Of a stretch of 64,000 nt of DNA, positions 23,418-35,350 are shown in pieces. Below the pieces are notes generated by a model. The model was not told where the DNA came from, searched no databases, and saw nothing but the letters and a program-made list of their open reading frames with translations. The first letter of the stretch is position 1; each line of letters starts with the position of its first letter. The stretch spans positions 43,471,648 through 43,535,647 of the forward strand of contig CM038221.1 in assembly GCA_021442155.1 (NCBI GenBank), read 5' to 3'. The translations under genes and the position numbers were made by a program. The DNA comes from Cymbidium sinense. Taxonomy: Eukaryota > Streptophyta > Magnoliopsida > Asparagales > Orchidaceae.

Positions 23418-24840
23418 GGAGAAATTTTTAAATTAGGACATAATTATAAGTTTAATTAGCTAATTAGGCACCAAAAAAAATTTAACAAAATAGGCCCTTA
23501 GTTGAAGATGACTAGTGCCAACGTGACATCCGTCGGCCATGTCGTTAAGTTGATGATTGCTCATAATTTTTTTTATTTAAAATTGGGGGCAGCTGCAGTA
23601 TTTTGCTCATATCTACCTCATCCGGTGTCGAAATTGAGTGAGCTTGGTATCGTTGGAATCTTAATAAAATTTCTCAAAACTTTCATGTTGATCAAAAATT
23701 AAGATTATGGCCCGATAAGCAGCAGTTTTTGCGAATGCACGAAAAAATTGTGGAACCGACCTAAAATTTTTGAGCAGTCGCCTTTATTTGTCTATATCGG
23801 ACTCATTCGGTGTCAGAATCAAGCGAGCTTGGTATTGTTGAAATGTAATGAAATTCCCCACAACTTTGATGTTGATAAAAAATTATGATTATGACCCGAT
23901 ACGGAGCTACAATTGTTATAATACTAAATCATAATACATACATACATATACATACATACATATATCATATGCTCTCAAACCTTGAATGAGTATTTTTTAT
24001 TTTTTAAGAAATTTGTAATAATACAATTAATTATAATACTAAAACATAGACTTAAATAGAATAATATTATTTTAAAATAGTGCAAACAATAATAAATTTA
24101 ATAAAAAATAAAATTAGAATTTAATAAATATTTAGTCACATAAAATAATATAAGCTACAGATCGAAACAATCAAAGTCATCAAAACCAAACTTTCAGATA
24201 ACTAATCAACAAAACTAATGAAACTAACACAAAAAAAATAATAATAATTAATTTTTTTTAGAATATTCTCATTCTCTAAAAAATAATAGATTCATCATAC
24301 CAACAATAATAAAATAATTCAGATTTTATTTAAACCTTTTTTTTCCATCCAGATGGCATGTAATACAAAATATAATAAGTTAAACACTATAAACACACCT
24401 TATATTATTAAATTTTTGGGCCACAATCATAATTTATGATCAACATGAAAGTTGTGGAATTTCTTTAAGATTCAATGATACCAAGATCGCTTGATTCTGA
24501 CACCGGATGAGTCCGTTATAGACAAATAAAGGCGGCTGCTCAAAAATTTCTTGTGTAATTTTTTTCGCATTTCAAAACTACGCTTTTGGGCAATCTTATC
24601 GAAAGTTGTAGAAAATTTTGTTACGATACCAAATTCACTCAATTTTGACACCGGATGAGATAGATATGAGCAAAATACTGCAGCCCCCAATTTTTTTAAA
24701 AAAATTAAGGTGAGCCAGTCGTCGTTATTGATGATTGGTCGGCGTGATGCCGCGTTGGCTTACGACCTATTTTGTTAATTTTTTCCGATGCCTAATTAGC
24801 TAATTAAACTTATAATTATGCCTAATTTAAAAATTTCCCC
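23418..24840. mobile_element. Foldback / non-autonomous Mutator-like DNA element with 8-bp target duplication
   Basis: The ends are long inverted repeats of roughly 430-490 bp. The left starts GGAGAAATTTTTAAATTAGG, and the right end, reverse complemented, starts GGGGAAATTTTTAAATTAGG. Both sides are flanked by exactly TTAAAAAA (23,410-23,417 and 24,841-24,848). Each arm holds two related modules with the words CTCATCCGGTGTCGAAATTGAG and ATGTTGATCAAAAATTA, and the arms surround an AT-rich centre (23,906-24,414). There is no transposase. The G/A-rich start and target size fit a Mutator-like element; a hAT-type origin (8-bp duplications) cannot be excluded. Confidence 0.78.
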
Positions 24841-25065
24841 TTAAAAAATTAATTGAATGTTAGTTGGAGCTCATGTCTCTAATTTAATGTTATCTTGCAC
24901 TTCTAAAATATTAATAAAAAACTACATCTAAATAATGCACAATGTGTTGTCACATTCCAAGGCAATTCCAAGCCTCAAAAATTTTAAAAAAAAAAATCAA
25001 AATCATGAAGTTTATACAATGAAGAAAAATCAAGGTGTCAATCCCCAGACGGTTAAAATGTCTAT

Positions 25066-25245
25066 CTATTCAAGTTTCACTGTGCATCGATGAATAGCTT
25101 TCTTCATGCCGTCAAACTGCTCAATAACGTATTCCAGTTTTTGGCAGCAAATCTCACTGGAGATTCTTGCACTATAATCGCAGTTCTCAAATGGGCGATT
25201 TTCACAGGCACTCTTAATTTCTTCTCTTAATGTCGTTTGGATCTC
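25066..25245 (-). CDS. Possible terminal exon of an unrecognised gene
   Basis: On the minus strand a splice-acceptor-like ...TTGCAG precedes 25,245. From there an open frame runs 59 codons to a TAG at 25,066-25,068. The peptide is hydrophilic and helix-prone, starting EIQTTLREEIKSACENRPF, with several Cys residues and a Glu/Lys-rich end suggesting a coiled coil. Codon use is more balanced than in the AT-rich surroundings. I do not recognise the family. No upstream exon can be joined with confidence, so this may be a real last exon, a pseudogene piece or chance. Confidence 0.35.
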   Translation of the reverse strand, partial: EIQTTLREEIKSACENRPFENCDYSARISSEICCQKLEYVIEQFDGMKKAIHRCTVKLE

Positions 25246-26267
25246 CTGCAACAACCAGTAAGAAACATACAACTAATCTTCGAAGACACAACAGTTACAG
25301 TTGAATTCAGAAGCAACAGGAATGAGTTTCAGAACTCCATAATATGTCAGGATCTTAAAATAACAATAATTTCAAGCATTAATTTTTCTAAAATCTTTAA
25401 TATATGATTAAAAAATGGAATGATAAAATAGATAAACAGTTGAAGCAAAGTGAAGGTCCCTGAATGCAAATGGTAGCAAGTTCCATTTTTTCAATGGTTT
25501 TACTTAGTTGTATATTTTTTTAGTACATTTATTGAAAAATTCATTTGTACATATGCACATTTACTTCGCACAAAATAAAAAAATAAACTCAAGCAAAAAT
25601 TTGATTGAATACTAGGCTACTATTTTAAAAGATCAAAAAAGTAATGATTTACTAGAGTTTTTCAAAACTAAGTATCATTTTCTACTAGGAGTAAACTATA
25701 TCCATCCTTCTACTAATCTAAGTAAAATGATCGTAGATCATGTAGTATCAAAAAATAAAAAGCCTGGGAATTTCATAAATATAGAATTCTATTTAGTAAA
25801 TTCTTCAAAGCATATAAAAAATGCAGCTTGGATGAAATGGGGGTAGAAGGATAGATGAGTGCAGAGAATTGCAAGGACTGCACAGGTATAGAAACGTTGA
25901 ATCAGGCTCATGACCTCAAAGTGAGCATTCCTTGTTATTAAATATCGAACATCAAAAAGTCTCCAATTATATTCTCTCCACCTACAATATTTTTTTGAGC
26001 TTGAGTAAAAAATAACTGAGATTATTTTCGTATAATTAGATATAATCCTTGGCAATAAAGCCAAATCTAAGTTCCCTTCAAACAAAGTTAGCTACAGGTT
26101 GATCTTAAATATAAACAGGACTACTGTCATTCTAGCATTACTCTTCTGGTTGGCTGGTCTCAACCAAAGAATGCTTTTCAATCTAAATAATGCTGCCGCA
26201 TGAACAGATATCGCAATAAATAGCTAAGCAGAAATCTCATAAAAAATCATCCTATTCAAGCATAAGT

Positions 26268-26453
26268 TTACATATTAGCTGTCGTTGCTCCAAGTAACAG
26301 ATCAAGTAATGTCCACAGGTCATTCAAAAAAAACATCAGAGGGTCATGAATAATCCCTGGCCATTTATCCTGCGGATATCCACCGGATGGGGAGCAATTT
26401 CTTAGAAACAGCTGAAGAGTTGCAAACATTGTCCGGCTCAGAAATAAATGAGA
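26268..26453 (-). CDS. Weak candidate exon, unknown product
   Basis: On the minus strand the frame opens after TTGCTTCCAG (acceptor-like) and runs to AATATGTAAAC, which could be a splice donor (ATGTAA) or a stop. The peptide has a hydrophobic, Leu-rich end (WTLLDLLLGATT) and a Pro/Gly-rich middle (CSPSGGYPQDKWPG). It lies upstream, on the same strand, of the candidate exon at 25,066-25,245. No family is recognised and it may be non-coding. Confidence 0.2.
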   Translation of the reverse strand, partial: SHLFLSRTMFATLQLFLRNCSPSGGYPQDKWPGIIHDPLMFFLNDLWTLLDLLLGATTANM

Positions 26454-27369
26454 GAAATCGCTGGAAGCAATCAAAAATAAAAGAATTGAAAAAAAAAAAA
26501 AAGAAGAAGAAAACGCTGGTTAGGTTCCAACATCTTCCACAGAGCTTTTCTCGTTAAATATCCAGGATGAAATAAACATAACGAAACTCTTCTTGTCCTG
26601 CATTTTTTTCTGGTAAGATCACAAGCTGGTTTTGGATTGCATCATGCTATTGGAATCACTCACGAAGAATTCCTTATGTTTTAACGAAAGGTTATAAAAT
26701 GAATTCAGTTCTAAACAAGGCTTAGTTTTTCCCATCTCTTGCAGTCCCACAAGAGCATATAGGAATGCAAATTATAGACTAGTTCTCAAGAAGAGAAGCC
26801 CTTTCCAGATTAAAGGCGAAAGAGTTGAAGTGCTTGTAAGACAATAAAGCCAAACTTTTACTTTAAAGGAATCACAACCATCTCCACAAATAACCAAATT
26901 TTGCACAGCATTCCCAACCTCAAGCTGGATTTCTAATTGGTTAATTACTGGTGAGGATATTCTAAATATAATTAGTCCTTGCACTTTTCAACTTGGATTA
27001 GAAGATAATTTGTAGAACCAATTTTAAAAAAAGATTAAATAACTACAACAACTGATATGAAAGAATAATTATTACTAGTGTGAATTGATATATAGATTCT
27101 AGTAAGATGTGTGATGAAATGATTCATAATAGTGATTGCTCAGGAAAAACACATTTAAAGCTCTCCGTCATCTTTTTAGGGATAGTTAGGGAGTTCATTT
27201 TTCATGAGGCAAAGTGATATATTTCAACTAGATTTCCCAAATATTATGTTGGAGTTTATTTATATCTGGGTTCTACTTTCTATGAATGCAAACATTCATA
27301 GTTAATTATTCCTCTTATCGTAGTAAGAGGACACTCTCAATTAAAATTGGAAATAGATGTATTTTTCTG

Positions 27370-27790
27370 ATATAAATTGGTGTCTAGAGTTGAGCATTTA
27401 TGTGTTCAAGTTTGAGCTCGATTCGAGCTTTTTAGAATGGTGTAAGCTTGTTTATCATTATTGAGCTCAAGCTTGATTCGAGTTTGTTTGCGAGCTCGGC
27501 TCAAATTAGATTATTGAGCTTATTAATGAGCAGCTTGTTTAAAGAAATAAATGATCAAGCCTTAATTGAGCTTGTTTACAAGCATCTTGTTGAGAAATAT
27601 ACACGAGCTATATCAATTAAAGCTTATTAAGCCTTAAAAAATAATATTTTAAATAATATTGTTCACAAACAAGCCTTATTGAGTCATAATCGAGCTTTTT
27701 AGCGAGCTCGTTCACGAGATTTAAATGATAATATTCATTAACATAAATGAACCGAAAGACAAGCGATTCAAGCTCGTTCATTTAGCAATT
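27370..27790. repeat. GAGCTCG-rich dispersed repeat
   Basis: The words GAGCTCG, TTCGAGCTT, GAGCTTGTTT and CAAGCTCG recur on both strands, so the stretch is partly self-complementary. Similar GAGCTCGA-rich short repeats are widespread in plant intergenic DNA. No ends, target duplication or protein could be defined. Confidence 0.5.
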
Positions 27791-27939
27791 GAGTATTTAC
27801 AAAAGTGTTCAAGCAATTGAGTATTTACATCAGTGGGCTATTAGCCATAATGTCTAGGGAGTTTGATTAACAGTCATGAGTTGCCTCATCTCAAATATTT
27901 CGAAGTAAACTTAATTTATAAGTTTATTCAATAATTTAA

Positions 27940-28545
27940 TGAAGTCTGTTTTGTAGACATATGTAGGGCTTACATCCATTGGAATGTTGTTAGGGTGTTC
28001 GCATGGCGCACATAGGTTTGACTTACATCCCTTGGAATGCTAGTTATGGTGTTCACGCATGACGAACATATGGATTTGACTTACATCCCTTTGACGAACA
28101 TATGGATTTGACTTACATCCCTTTGACGAACATATATTTGACTTACATCCCTTTGGAATGTCATTTGAGTTTAGAGTCCATGAAATTAATAGATTGGGCT
28201 TACATCTCTTGGGAATGCCATTAGCGTAGCGGTTTAGATGTTCGCATGACGAACATGTAGGTTGGGCTTACATCCCTTAGAAATGTCATATAGATTTTAA
28301 AAGTTCACATGACAAACATAGAATTGGGCTTACATCTATTTGAAAACCAATTAAGGTGTTTACATGACGAACATATGGATTGGGCTTATATCCCTTTAGA
28401 ATATCATATAGGTATAGAAGTTCACATGACATATAGATTGTATTTACATCCCTTTGAAATATCATTAGGTGTTCGCATGATGAACATATAGATTGGATTT
28501 ACATCCCTTTAGAATGTCATTAGGTGTTCGCATGATGAATAGAAA
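27940..28545 (+). repeat. Tandem array of about 11 units of 45-65 bp
   Basis: The unit is roughly GTTCGCATGACGAAC, then ATATGGATTGGGCTT, then ACATCCCTTTGGAATGTCATTAGG (in parts). ACATCC recurs near 27,972, 28,034, 28,080, 28,122, 28,150, 28,211, 28,270, 28,334, 28,446 and 28,502. Most units contain the inverted repeat GTTCG-CATGA-CGAAC. Two units (28,070-28,145) are shortened to about 42 bp. No coding frame spans it. Confidence 0.8.
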
Positions 28546-28563
28546 GGTGTTTGATTAGACTTA

Positions 28564-28586
28564 TTATATATATATATATATATATA
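28564..28586. repeat. (TA)n microsatellite
   Basis: About eleven TA dinucleotides directly after the tandem array and before the LTR fragment. Confidence 0.95.
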
Positions 28587-28589
28587 AAG

Positions 28590-29043
28590 AATAGCACCTC
28601 GACGTTGTAGAAGAAGTGTTGTAGCGCTAGGGGTTCAGCGCCATGACACCAAGATCAAGGCCATGATGCTGCCAAAGTAGCACTGCAACGCCAGTCAAAA
28701 AGTCGTTCAAAGGCCGACAAGCTGGTAGGCGCATTTAACAGAAAAGGACATAACTTTTGACCATCATCGATGTTGTGTCAAAGCAACGTTGCGCACCATC
28801 AAAGTCTGTCGCACTTTTCAGTTCTAGTTGATTATAAAATTAATAGTAATAAATATTAATAAATGCTCTTTTTTATCGACACAGTAACCGTCTTGACTTG
28901 TTGACCAGTTCCTAAGTGCTATATGTGAGGATTGGTCATAAACTTTAAAATGCCAAATGGCTGAGTCTAATCTATAAATAGAACTCTAAACCAAAATTTT
29001 TATTCGAGCTTTGTTGTCTCAGTATTAGATTCTTGCATCTTCA
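28590..29043 (+). repeat. LTR fragment with GC-richer repeats and TATA box (Copia-like)
   Basis: The words CAGCGCCATGACACCAAG and GCACTGCAACGCC are of the same kind as at 37,050-37,505 and in the same orientation. A plausible promoter, TATAAATAG, lies at 28,973-28,981. The arrangement (short GC-richer repeats, then TATA, then leader) fits the middle of a plant Copia LTR, but neither LTR end is visible. It is cut on the right by the LTR starting at 29,044. Confidence 0.45.
28973..28981 (+). promoter_or_regulatory. TATA box of LTR fragment
   Basis: TATAAATAG in a locally AT-balanced context, the standard plant form. Assigned by motif only. Confidence 0.4.
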
Positions 29044-32000
29044 TGTCTATAGATAAATATATGTCTAGAAAATTCTATTAGCATCACCTTTCAAATCTAT
29101 TAGTGAGAAATGAAAGACAAGACTTATAGAAATTCATCTTTTTAGGATGCTACGAAGATCTGCAGATGTACTTATTTAGGTGATTGGGTATGTCATCAAG
29201 GAAATAGTGTACTATCTCGAAAGACAGAAATCACTACCCTTTAATAGACCTAATCACCTCAATAAGGACTCCTAAGGATGATGGGTCAAAGTAGGGTTTA
29301 TTTTAAACCGAGTTCGTTAAGTTTCCTACAGGGCCAAGCCCCCATAGTCAATTATATTCTAAGAAAGGGGGATTCCTTAGAAAAACTCTCGATTAAGATA
29401 AATGATCGTTGTCTTTGAAGATTTTAATATGAAGGACTATCAATTGATTGGTTTGATTTTGAAGACCAAATGAGATTGATGAAAGAGAGGGAGTTATTAT
29501 CGAAGCCAAAATGGAAGATGAGTAGGAGATGCTCACAATGCAATGAAAACTTAGTGAGCAATCTCAAACTATCCTATAGTTGGGCTTTACATTTTTGAAA
29601 TTAATTTATTTTATTTGAGTTGCATTTTTTATTAGAAATTTAGGACTTATGATTCCTTAACACAAGATTAAGGAAATGCCTAAGAGCATCCTACCATTCA
29701 TTCTACAAGCATACACCCTAACATCTAGTCTAAAATATATATCATAAAATAAAATAAAATATCAAATCATGCACTGACCTAACCTAAAGCTAGAAGTGGT
29801 GACTTAGGCTAATGTGTGTGCTTTGAAGGTTTGTGTGGCATGCATAGCTATGGCTTTAGATTCAAACTTTCTAAGTGTGAAAATATGTTCAACTTAGAGG
29901 AGGGTTTCACTTAAGTTGTTTATTTATTTTAGGTTAATTTTATTTCATGTTTTGATTTGGTTCAAGTGAACCTACAATTAATTATTAAGTTATGAAGAGA
30001 GGGAAAGAGAAGGGGACTTCTCTTTCCTTCTCTAACCTAAGTAATTTCTAAAGTAGATTCACATTTTAGTTTTGTTTAGGTGAATTGTTTTGATTAAATC
30101 TTTTAATTAATCTTAAGTTTAGATAAACTCTAAATAAACCTATTCAAAAAGAAAGACATTTTAAGATTAAATAAAATGAATGAAAATTCACATAACACAC
30201 ATTGCTTCATTTCTTTCCCAACATATATAACATGTGGACCCTAAGCATATCTATACATACAAACGAGAGTATTTAACATACTTTATGATGCATGCTAGGC
30301 AATCCATTTAAGTAAATTTAGAAGATTAAGATGCATGATTTTTCTTAAGTAGAAAGAGATTTATTTATCCAAATTTTTACATACACACATGAAAGTAAGA
30401 AAGACATAAGTGAGTACGCCTTTGTTAACTAGAGGTGTAAGAGGTGTAAGGTACAAGACCTACTTAGGGCTACTTAAAGACTCACAACCTTGAGATTTTC
30501 AGATTAATATACCACTTTCCTTAAATACAAACATATGTATAAAAGAAATGAAATGAAAAGAAAAATGCAAAAGTTGTATTAATGGATTCATTTAGTTTAT
30601 ACAATTTATGTATGCAAGTATAGGTAACCCTTCGAACCATACACTTCACCAAATTCCTATTCAAAACTATACTAACATAAGAGAGAAAGGAAACCTATGC
30701 TAAGCATACCTTTATAATCTTTCACATGCAAACTCATAACTAAAATATAAGTAGCATACTTTTAGATTTGGTAATTGATTTATATGTTTTGAAAATAATT
30801 TTGATTTAGTAGTGATAGTAGCCATTCATATTTCTACTTTAGCCAACACATGCAATATTTGACATAAAGTAAACAATTTTATTTTAAACTTGAATTTGAA
30901 AAATATGAATGCATGAAACCACACGACATACAAATTTAACATGTTGGGGAAAGATTCAAAGTAATGAAAGCATGTAAATAAATTCACTTTAATTAAATCC
31001 TAAAGAAATTCTTATAGAATAAGAAAGTTTAAAATAAATAAAAGTGTATTTATTATGATTTTGTTTAGTTTGAAGTTTGATTTAATTTTGAAAAGATGAG
31101 TTAAGTTTGTTGTTCCTAACCCATTCTTGCATGTGTTTAATATTTTGTTTAATTTTTTATAGATAATTAGATCCATTTTTATGTGTTAATTAGGTTAAGG
31201 TATGAATTAAGTAACTTAATTAACCCTTACCTACACCACCTTAGAACAATTAACCAAATAATTATGAGCCAATGAGATGATGTAAAAACTGATAAAGAAT
31301 TTAAATTTGTAATACACCTAATAAGAAAAAGACCTAATGTAATTTGGCTCTCAATTAATAGTTAATTAAGCTAGGGGATTTAGCTTAAGTAATTTCAAAA
31401 CACCCTTTCACATTTATGAATTTGGTTTTGATTTCTTTAATTGACATTAGACTATTAAACACCTAAGTATCTACCCAAAGTAGATTAATTAAGTTCTGAA
31501 AATTTTTAGAATTTTTAGAAATTAATTAAGGGTATAATTAATGAATTAACCCTAAATTAAGAAGAGATTAAGGAGAGAAAAGGGATTTAGGAAATAACTT
31601 AAGGGAAATGACCCAAAATTATTCCATAAACCTCTATCTATTGGATCTGACTTTAATCAACCCTAATCATGGATTAAAACCACTAATCATACCCTAATTA
31701 TGCTTAATTACATAAGGAGAGTAATAAATAAATCCATATGCAATTCTTCTAATTAAGCCTTCAATAAATCCCAAGAAAATTAAGAGAGGTAGAAGTCATC
31801 CCCTAAATTATACCCAAGAAATTTGGGATTAATCAAAGGCTAATTAAAAAGTAATTAACAAAATAAACTTTCCAATAAAACCCAAAATTAAAGAAAATTA
31901 TAATTTAAAACCCATTAAAATTAATTTTAAAATATTTTAGGTTGAATTATCTTTCCATAAGATTTTATTTCATATTTTTCTAAATTTTATTGAAGGAGAT

Positions 32001-32851
32001 ATAAATTTTAGAAGATCCCTAGATTAATTAAAATTAATTAAAATTAATTAAAGCATTTTAATTAATCCTCCTGCTCACGGCGCGACGTGTGGCGGCGGTT
32101 GTCAGTGCGCTTTACACCCATCGTGCGGTGAGGGATTCACTTAAATGTCATGGGTGGCGGGCAGCTCTTTGATCTGATCAAAGATCTGACGGCCGAGATC
32201 TCCCGGGCCGTCCATCCAAAATGAGCGGATGGATGGCTGAGATCTCCTAAGTTCTCCCCCCCTTGATCAATAGAGATCGTCCATGATCTAGGTGAACATC
32301 CGAGCTCGATTGAGCTCGGATTCAAACCAAACTTAACCCACACCATCTAAAGCCAAGGAGCGGCACATCCAATGGTGGGATTCACTTGAATTGAAAATTT
32401 CTTTCACAAAGGCCCAACACCTCCTATGCTAAGTGGTCGGAAAAGTTCATACCTCACCGGCGCTCGATTCCCTTGGAGAAGCTTCGTCTAGTTGAGATGA
32501 AGCTGTGTTGGAAGAATGAGCTCTTAAGGTTATGTGAATTGTTCTGTGGACCAACTCCCCTTGCTCCCCTTTGTGGTTTTAATCCAATTCAACTCCTCCT
32601 TGCAGTGGGAACTCCAATGGAAGCTTGGGTGCACTCGACTTAGCTCCCTGATGAAGTATGCAAAGGCAATTGAAATGGAATTTAGTGAAGAGGAAGTTTA
32701 GAAATGAGAGGAGCTCCCTTGTTTTCTAAGGAAGGAAAATCGAGAAAGTTTGATTTCAATTTCCTCCTAGAAGCTTAGGAATGCTCTTTGATGGCTCCTA
32801 ACACTCTTTAGGGCTTAGTTAAATTGAAGAATGATCATTTTGAGTTTGAAT

Positions 32852-32875
32852 GGGGGGGGGGGTTATATCTCCCCC
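32852..32875 (-). promoter_or_regulatory. Candidate core promoter of the second LTR
   Basis: A run of G bases, TTATAT and CTCCCCC, matching 20,581-20,597. The G-run is expanded compared with the other copy, probably by slippage. Confidence 0.35.
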
Positions 32876-33039
32876 TTGAAGGATCGGACGACAACAAGCC
32901 ATTATGTCATTTTGATCCAATTGATCATAATGGGAGGGTTGTTTGATCAGTTTGATGCTTGCACATGGTCGATTTGAGACCTTGAGTGGAATGCCAACCT
33001 CTCATGTGCTTGAAATTGAGTAGGAGATGGATTTTGAAT

Positions 33040-34150
33040 TTGCCATTTTGACCCATGGGGTCGAGTTTGGTCTTGGGGCCAATTGGTCTGACCCAAACCC
33101 ATTAGGTTGGGCGCACCACTCTTCACTAAGTCCCCTTGAGCTTTTAGGAAAGCCTCAAGTGGATATGAAGAGGGTATGACCAAATTACCCATAGATTAGG
33201 TCAAAATTTGTTCTATGGCCTAGGGATAGGATGGTCATTTTGCTAATTTTTCACTTTGGATATGTTGGGTATGTGTAGAAACTAGGTTTGGCCAAGTTTC
33301 ATGAGATTTGGAATTCATTTGATAGGGTTTGGCTCATGTTGACCCATTTAGGTCCAACTTGGGTCAAGTTGACCAATTGGTCAAATTGGGTCAAACCAAG
33401 GGTTGGGTCAAGTTCATATGACCATTTGAAATATTTTGGTGGCTTTGGTTTGATTCAATTTGGTATAGTTTTGAATATGGCTCATATGACTTCATTTAGG
33501 TCAAATGGGTCAAGTTGACCTATTTGACCCATTTGACCTATTTGAGGTAGGTCAAGGGTAGGCTTAGGTTAGGTTAGTCATATGAAGTGGATTGATATCT
33601 TTATTTCCAATCAATTTTGGTTAAGTTCAAATTTGGCTCAATATGACTCCTTTAGGTCATGTTAGGTCTAAGGTCAATTGGGCTAGGTTAGGTCTAGTTG
33701 GCCAATTGAGGCTTTGGTCAAGTTCAACAAGTGATTTGGAATGAACTTGACCCATTGGTTTGGATCAATTTGGCTTAGATCAAGTTTTGACACATTTTGA
33801 CTTTTTAGGTCAAGTTGGGTCAACTTGGGTCAAGTGGCCAATTGGGCTAGGTTAGGCCCAAATTTTGGCTCGGTCAAGTTCAAACATAGGTCATGAGTGA
33901 GCCTAGATCAATGGTTTCAATCAATTTGACCTATGGTAGAATTTGGCTATGTTAGGTTTCATTTTGGGCTAAGTGTTGACTTGGTCAACCCTTAGGTTTG
34001 ACTTGGTTTGACCCAATTTGATTGATTGATCATCTCATGATGATTGTTGATCATGATGAGAGGCATAGATGAGTTTGGTTCAATCTAATTTGGTTAGGAT
34101 TATAATTTGGCTCATAAGGGTACTTTAGGTCACTTTGAGTCAAGTGAGCC
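33040..34150 (-). promoter_or_regulatory. W-box-like block of the second LTR
   Basis: RGTCAA/TTGACY words are as dense as in 20,760-21,900. At 33,498-33,539 the long inverted repeat around GTTGACC is kept with an enlarged spacer. Confidence 0.45.
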
Positions 34151-34497
34151 TAAGTGAGTCAAATGACTTGGGTCAAAGCATGATTTGAAGTTGATTGATC
34201 TTGTATATGGACTCATGATTGAAATATAAATTCATTTACAAGTGGTTTGAAGTCAAATGGATTTTGATCCATTTGACAATTTCATATTCAAAGGAAGAAT
34301 ATGAAAGGGTTTAGGGTTTGGTTTTTTGACTTAGGTTTTGATTGAGTGATTCGAGTTTGTATTCATATATGGACTCATGATTATAGGTTTGATTGAATCA
34401 TTAGAGTTTGAAGTTGATTTTACAAGTTCAAGATTTTGACTTAAAAGGCTTAGGTTGGATTTTGAGTGGATTTGAGTTTGATTTTTGGAATTGGTTT

Positions 34498-35350
34498 TGA
34501 TTGTTTAAATTTATATTTCATTTATATATGTGAATATAAATGAGAATATAAATGGATCATGAGAAAATTTGAAGGATTTGAAGTGGTTTAATCATGATTT
34601 AGGCTAAGTCCATTAAGAAGGATTTAAAGGACTTAGGAAAATTTTGGAGTTTGAAGTTTGAATTTTTGAATTTGGTTTGATTGATTTATATTTATATTTC
34701 ATTTATATATGTGAATGTAAATGAGGATATAAATGAATTATGAGAAAATCCATGAATTTGAAATGGTTTGATCAAGATTTAGTCCATTAATGGAAAATTA
34801 AGGGATTTAGGAAAATTTTAAATTGGAAATTTAATTTGAGGGATTGATTGGATTGATTTATATTTATATTTCATTTATATGTGAATATAAATGAGAATAT
34901 AAATGAGTTTTGAGAAAATCACGTGAGTTTGAATTAGTTTGATTAAGGTTTAGGCTAAGTCCATTAATGGAAAATTAAGGGATTTAAGAAAATTTTAAAT
35001 TGAAAATTTAATTTGAGGATTTGATTTGATTGATTTATATTTATATTTCATTTATATATATGAATATAAATGAGAATATAAATGAGCTTTTTTTTTGAGA
35101 AAATCCCATGAGTTTGCATTGGTTTAGAGTTGATTTTGGCTAAGTCCATTAATGAAAATTAAGGACTTAGGCAAAATTTATGAATTGAGTTAGAATTTTG
35201 AGTTTAGGTTGATTGATTTAAATTTATATTTTATTTATATATGTGAATATAAATGAGAAAATAAATTGATCATGGAAAAATTTCAAAGATTTGAATTGGT
35301 TTAGATCATGATTTTGGTTAAGTCCTTAAGGGAAGATTAAGGACTTGGGC
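34498..35350 (-). repeat. LTR hairpin tandem array, five units (second LTR)
   Basis: H1 inverted repeats lie near 34,508, 34,690, 34,860, 35,035 and 35,220, one unit more than in the other LTR copies. H2 pairs include CTAAGTCC with GGACTTAG and a wobble-paired CTAAGTCC with GGATTTAA. The unit remains about 180 bp. Confidence 0.8.

Larger units (their letters stand above)
24849..27360. other. Low-copy-looking sequence with possible gene remnants
   Basis: This part has no repeat counterpart elsewhere in the window and mixes AT-rich intron-like sequence with short less AT-rich blocks (25,060-25,260, 26,270-26,460, 26,520-26,980). It could be the end of a nuclear gene on the minus strand, or a captured fragment. 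Apart from the two candidate exons listed separately, I see no coding signal. Confidence 0.35.

Noticed and set aside
24503..24530. Resemblance to a hammerhead ribozyme core (CCGGATGAGTCCG...)
   Set aside because: The invariant CUGAUGA is not matched (CGGATGA) and the GAAA segment is absent. The other module copies do not keep the stem.
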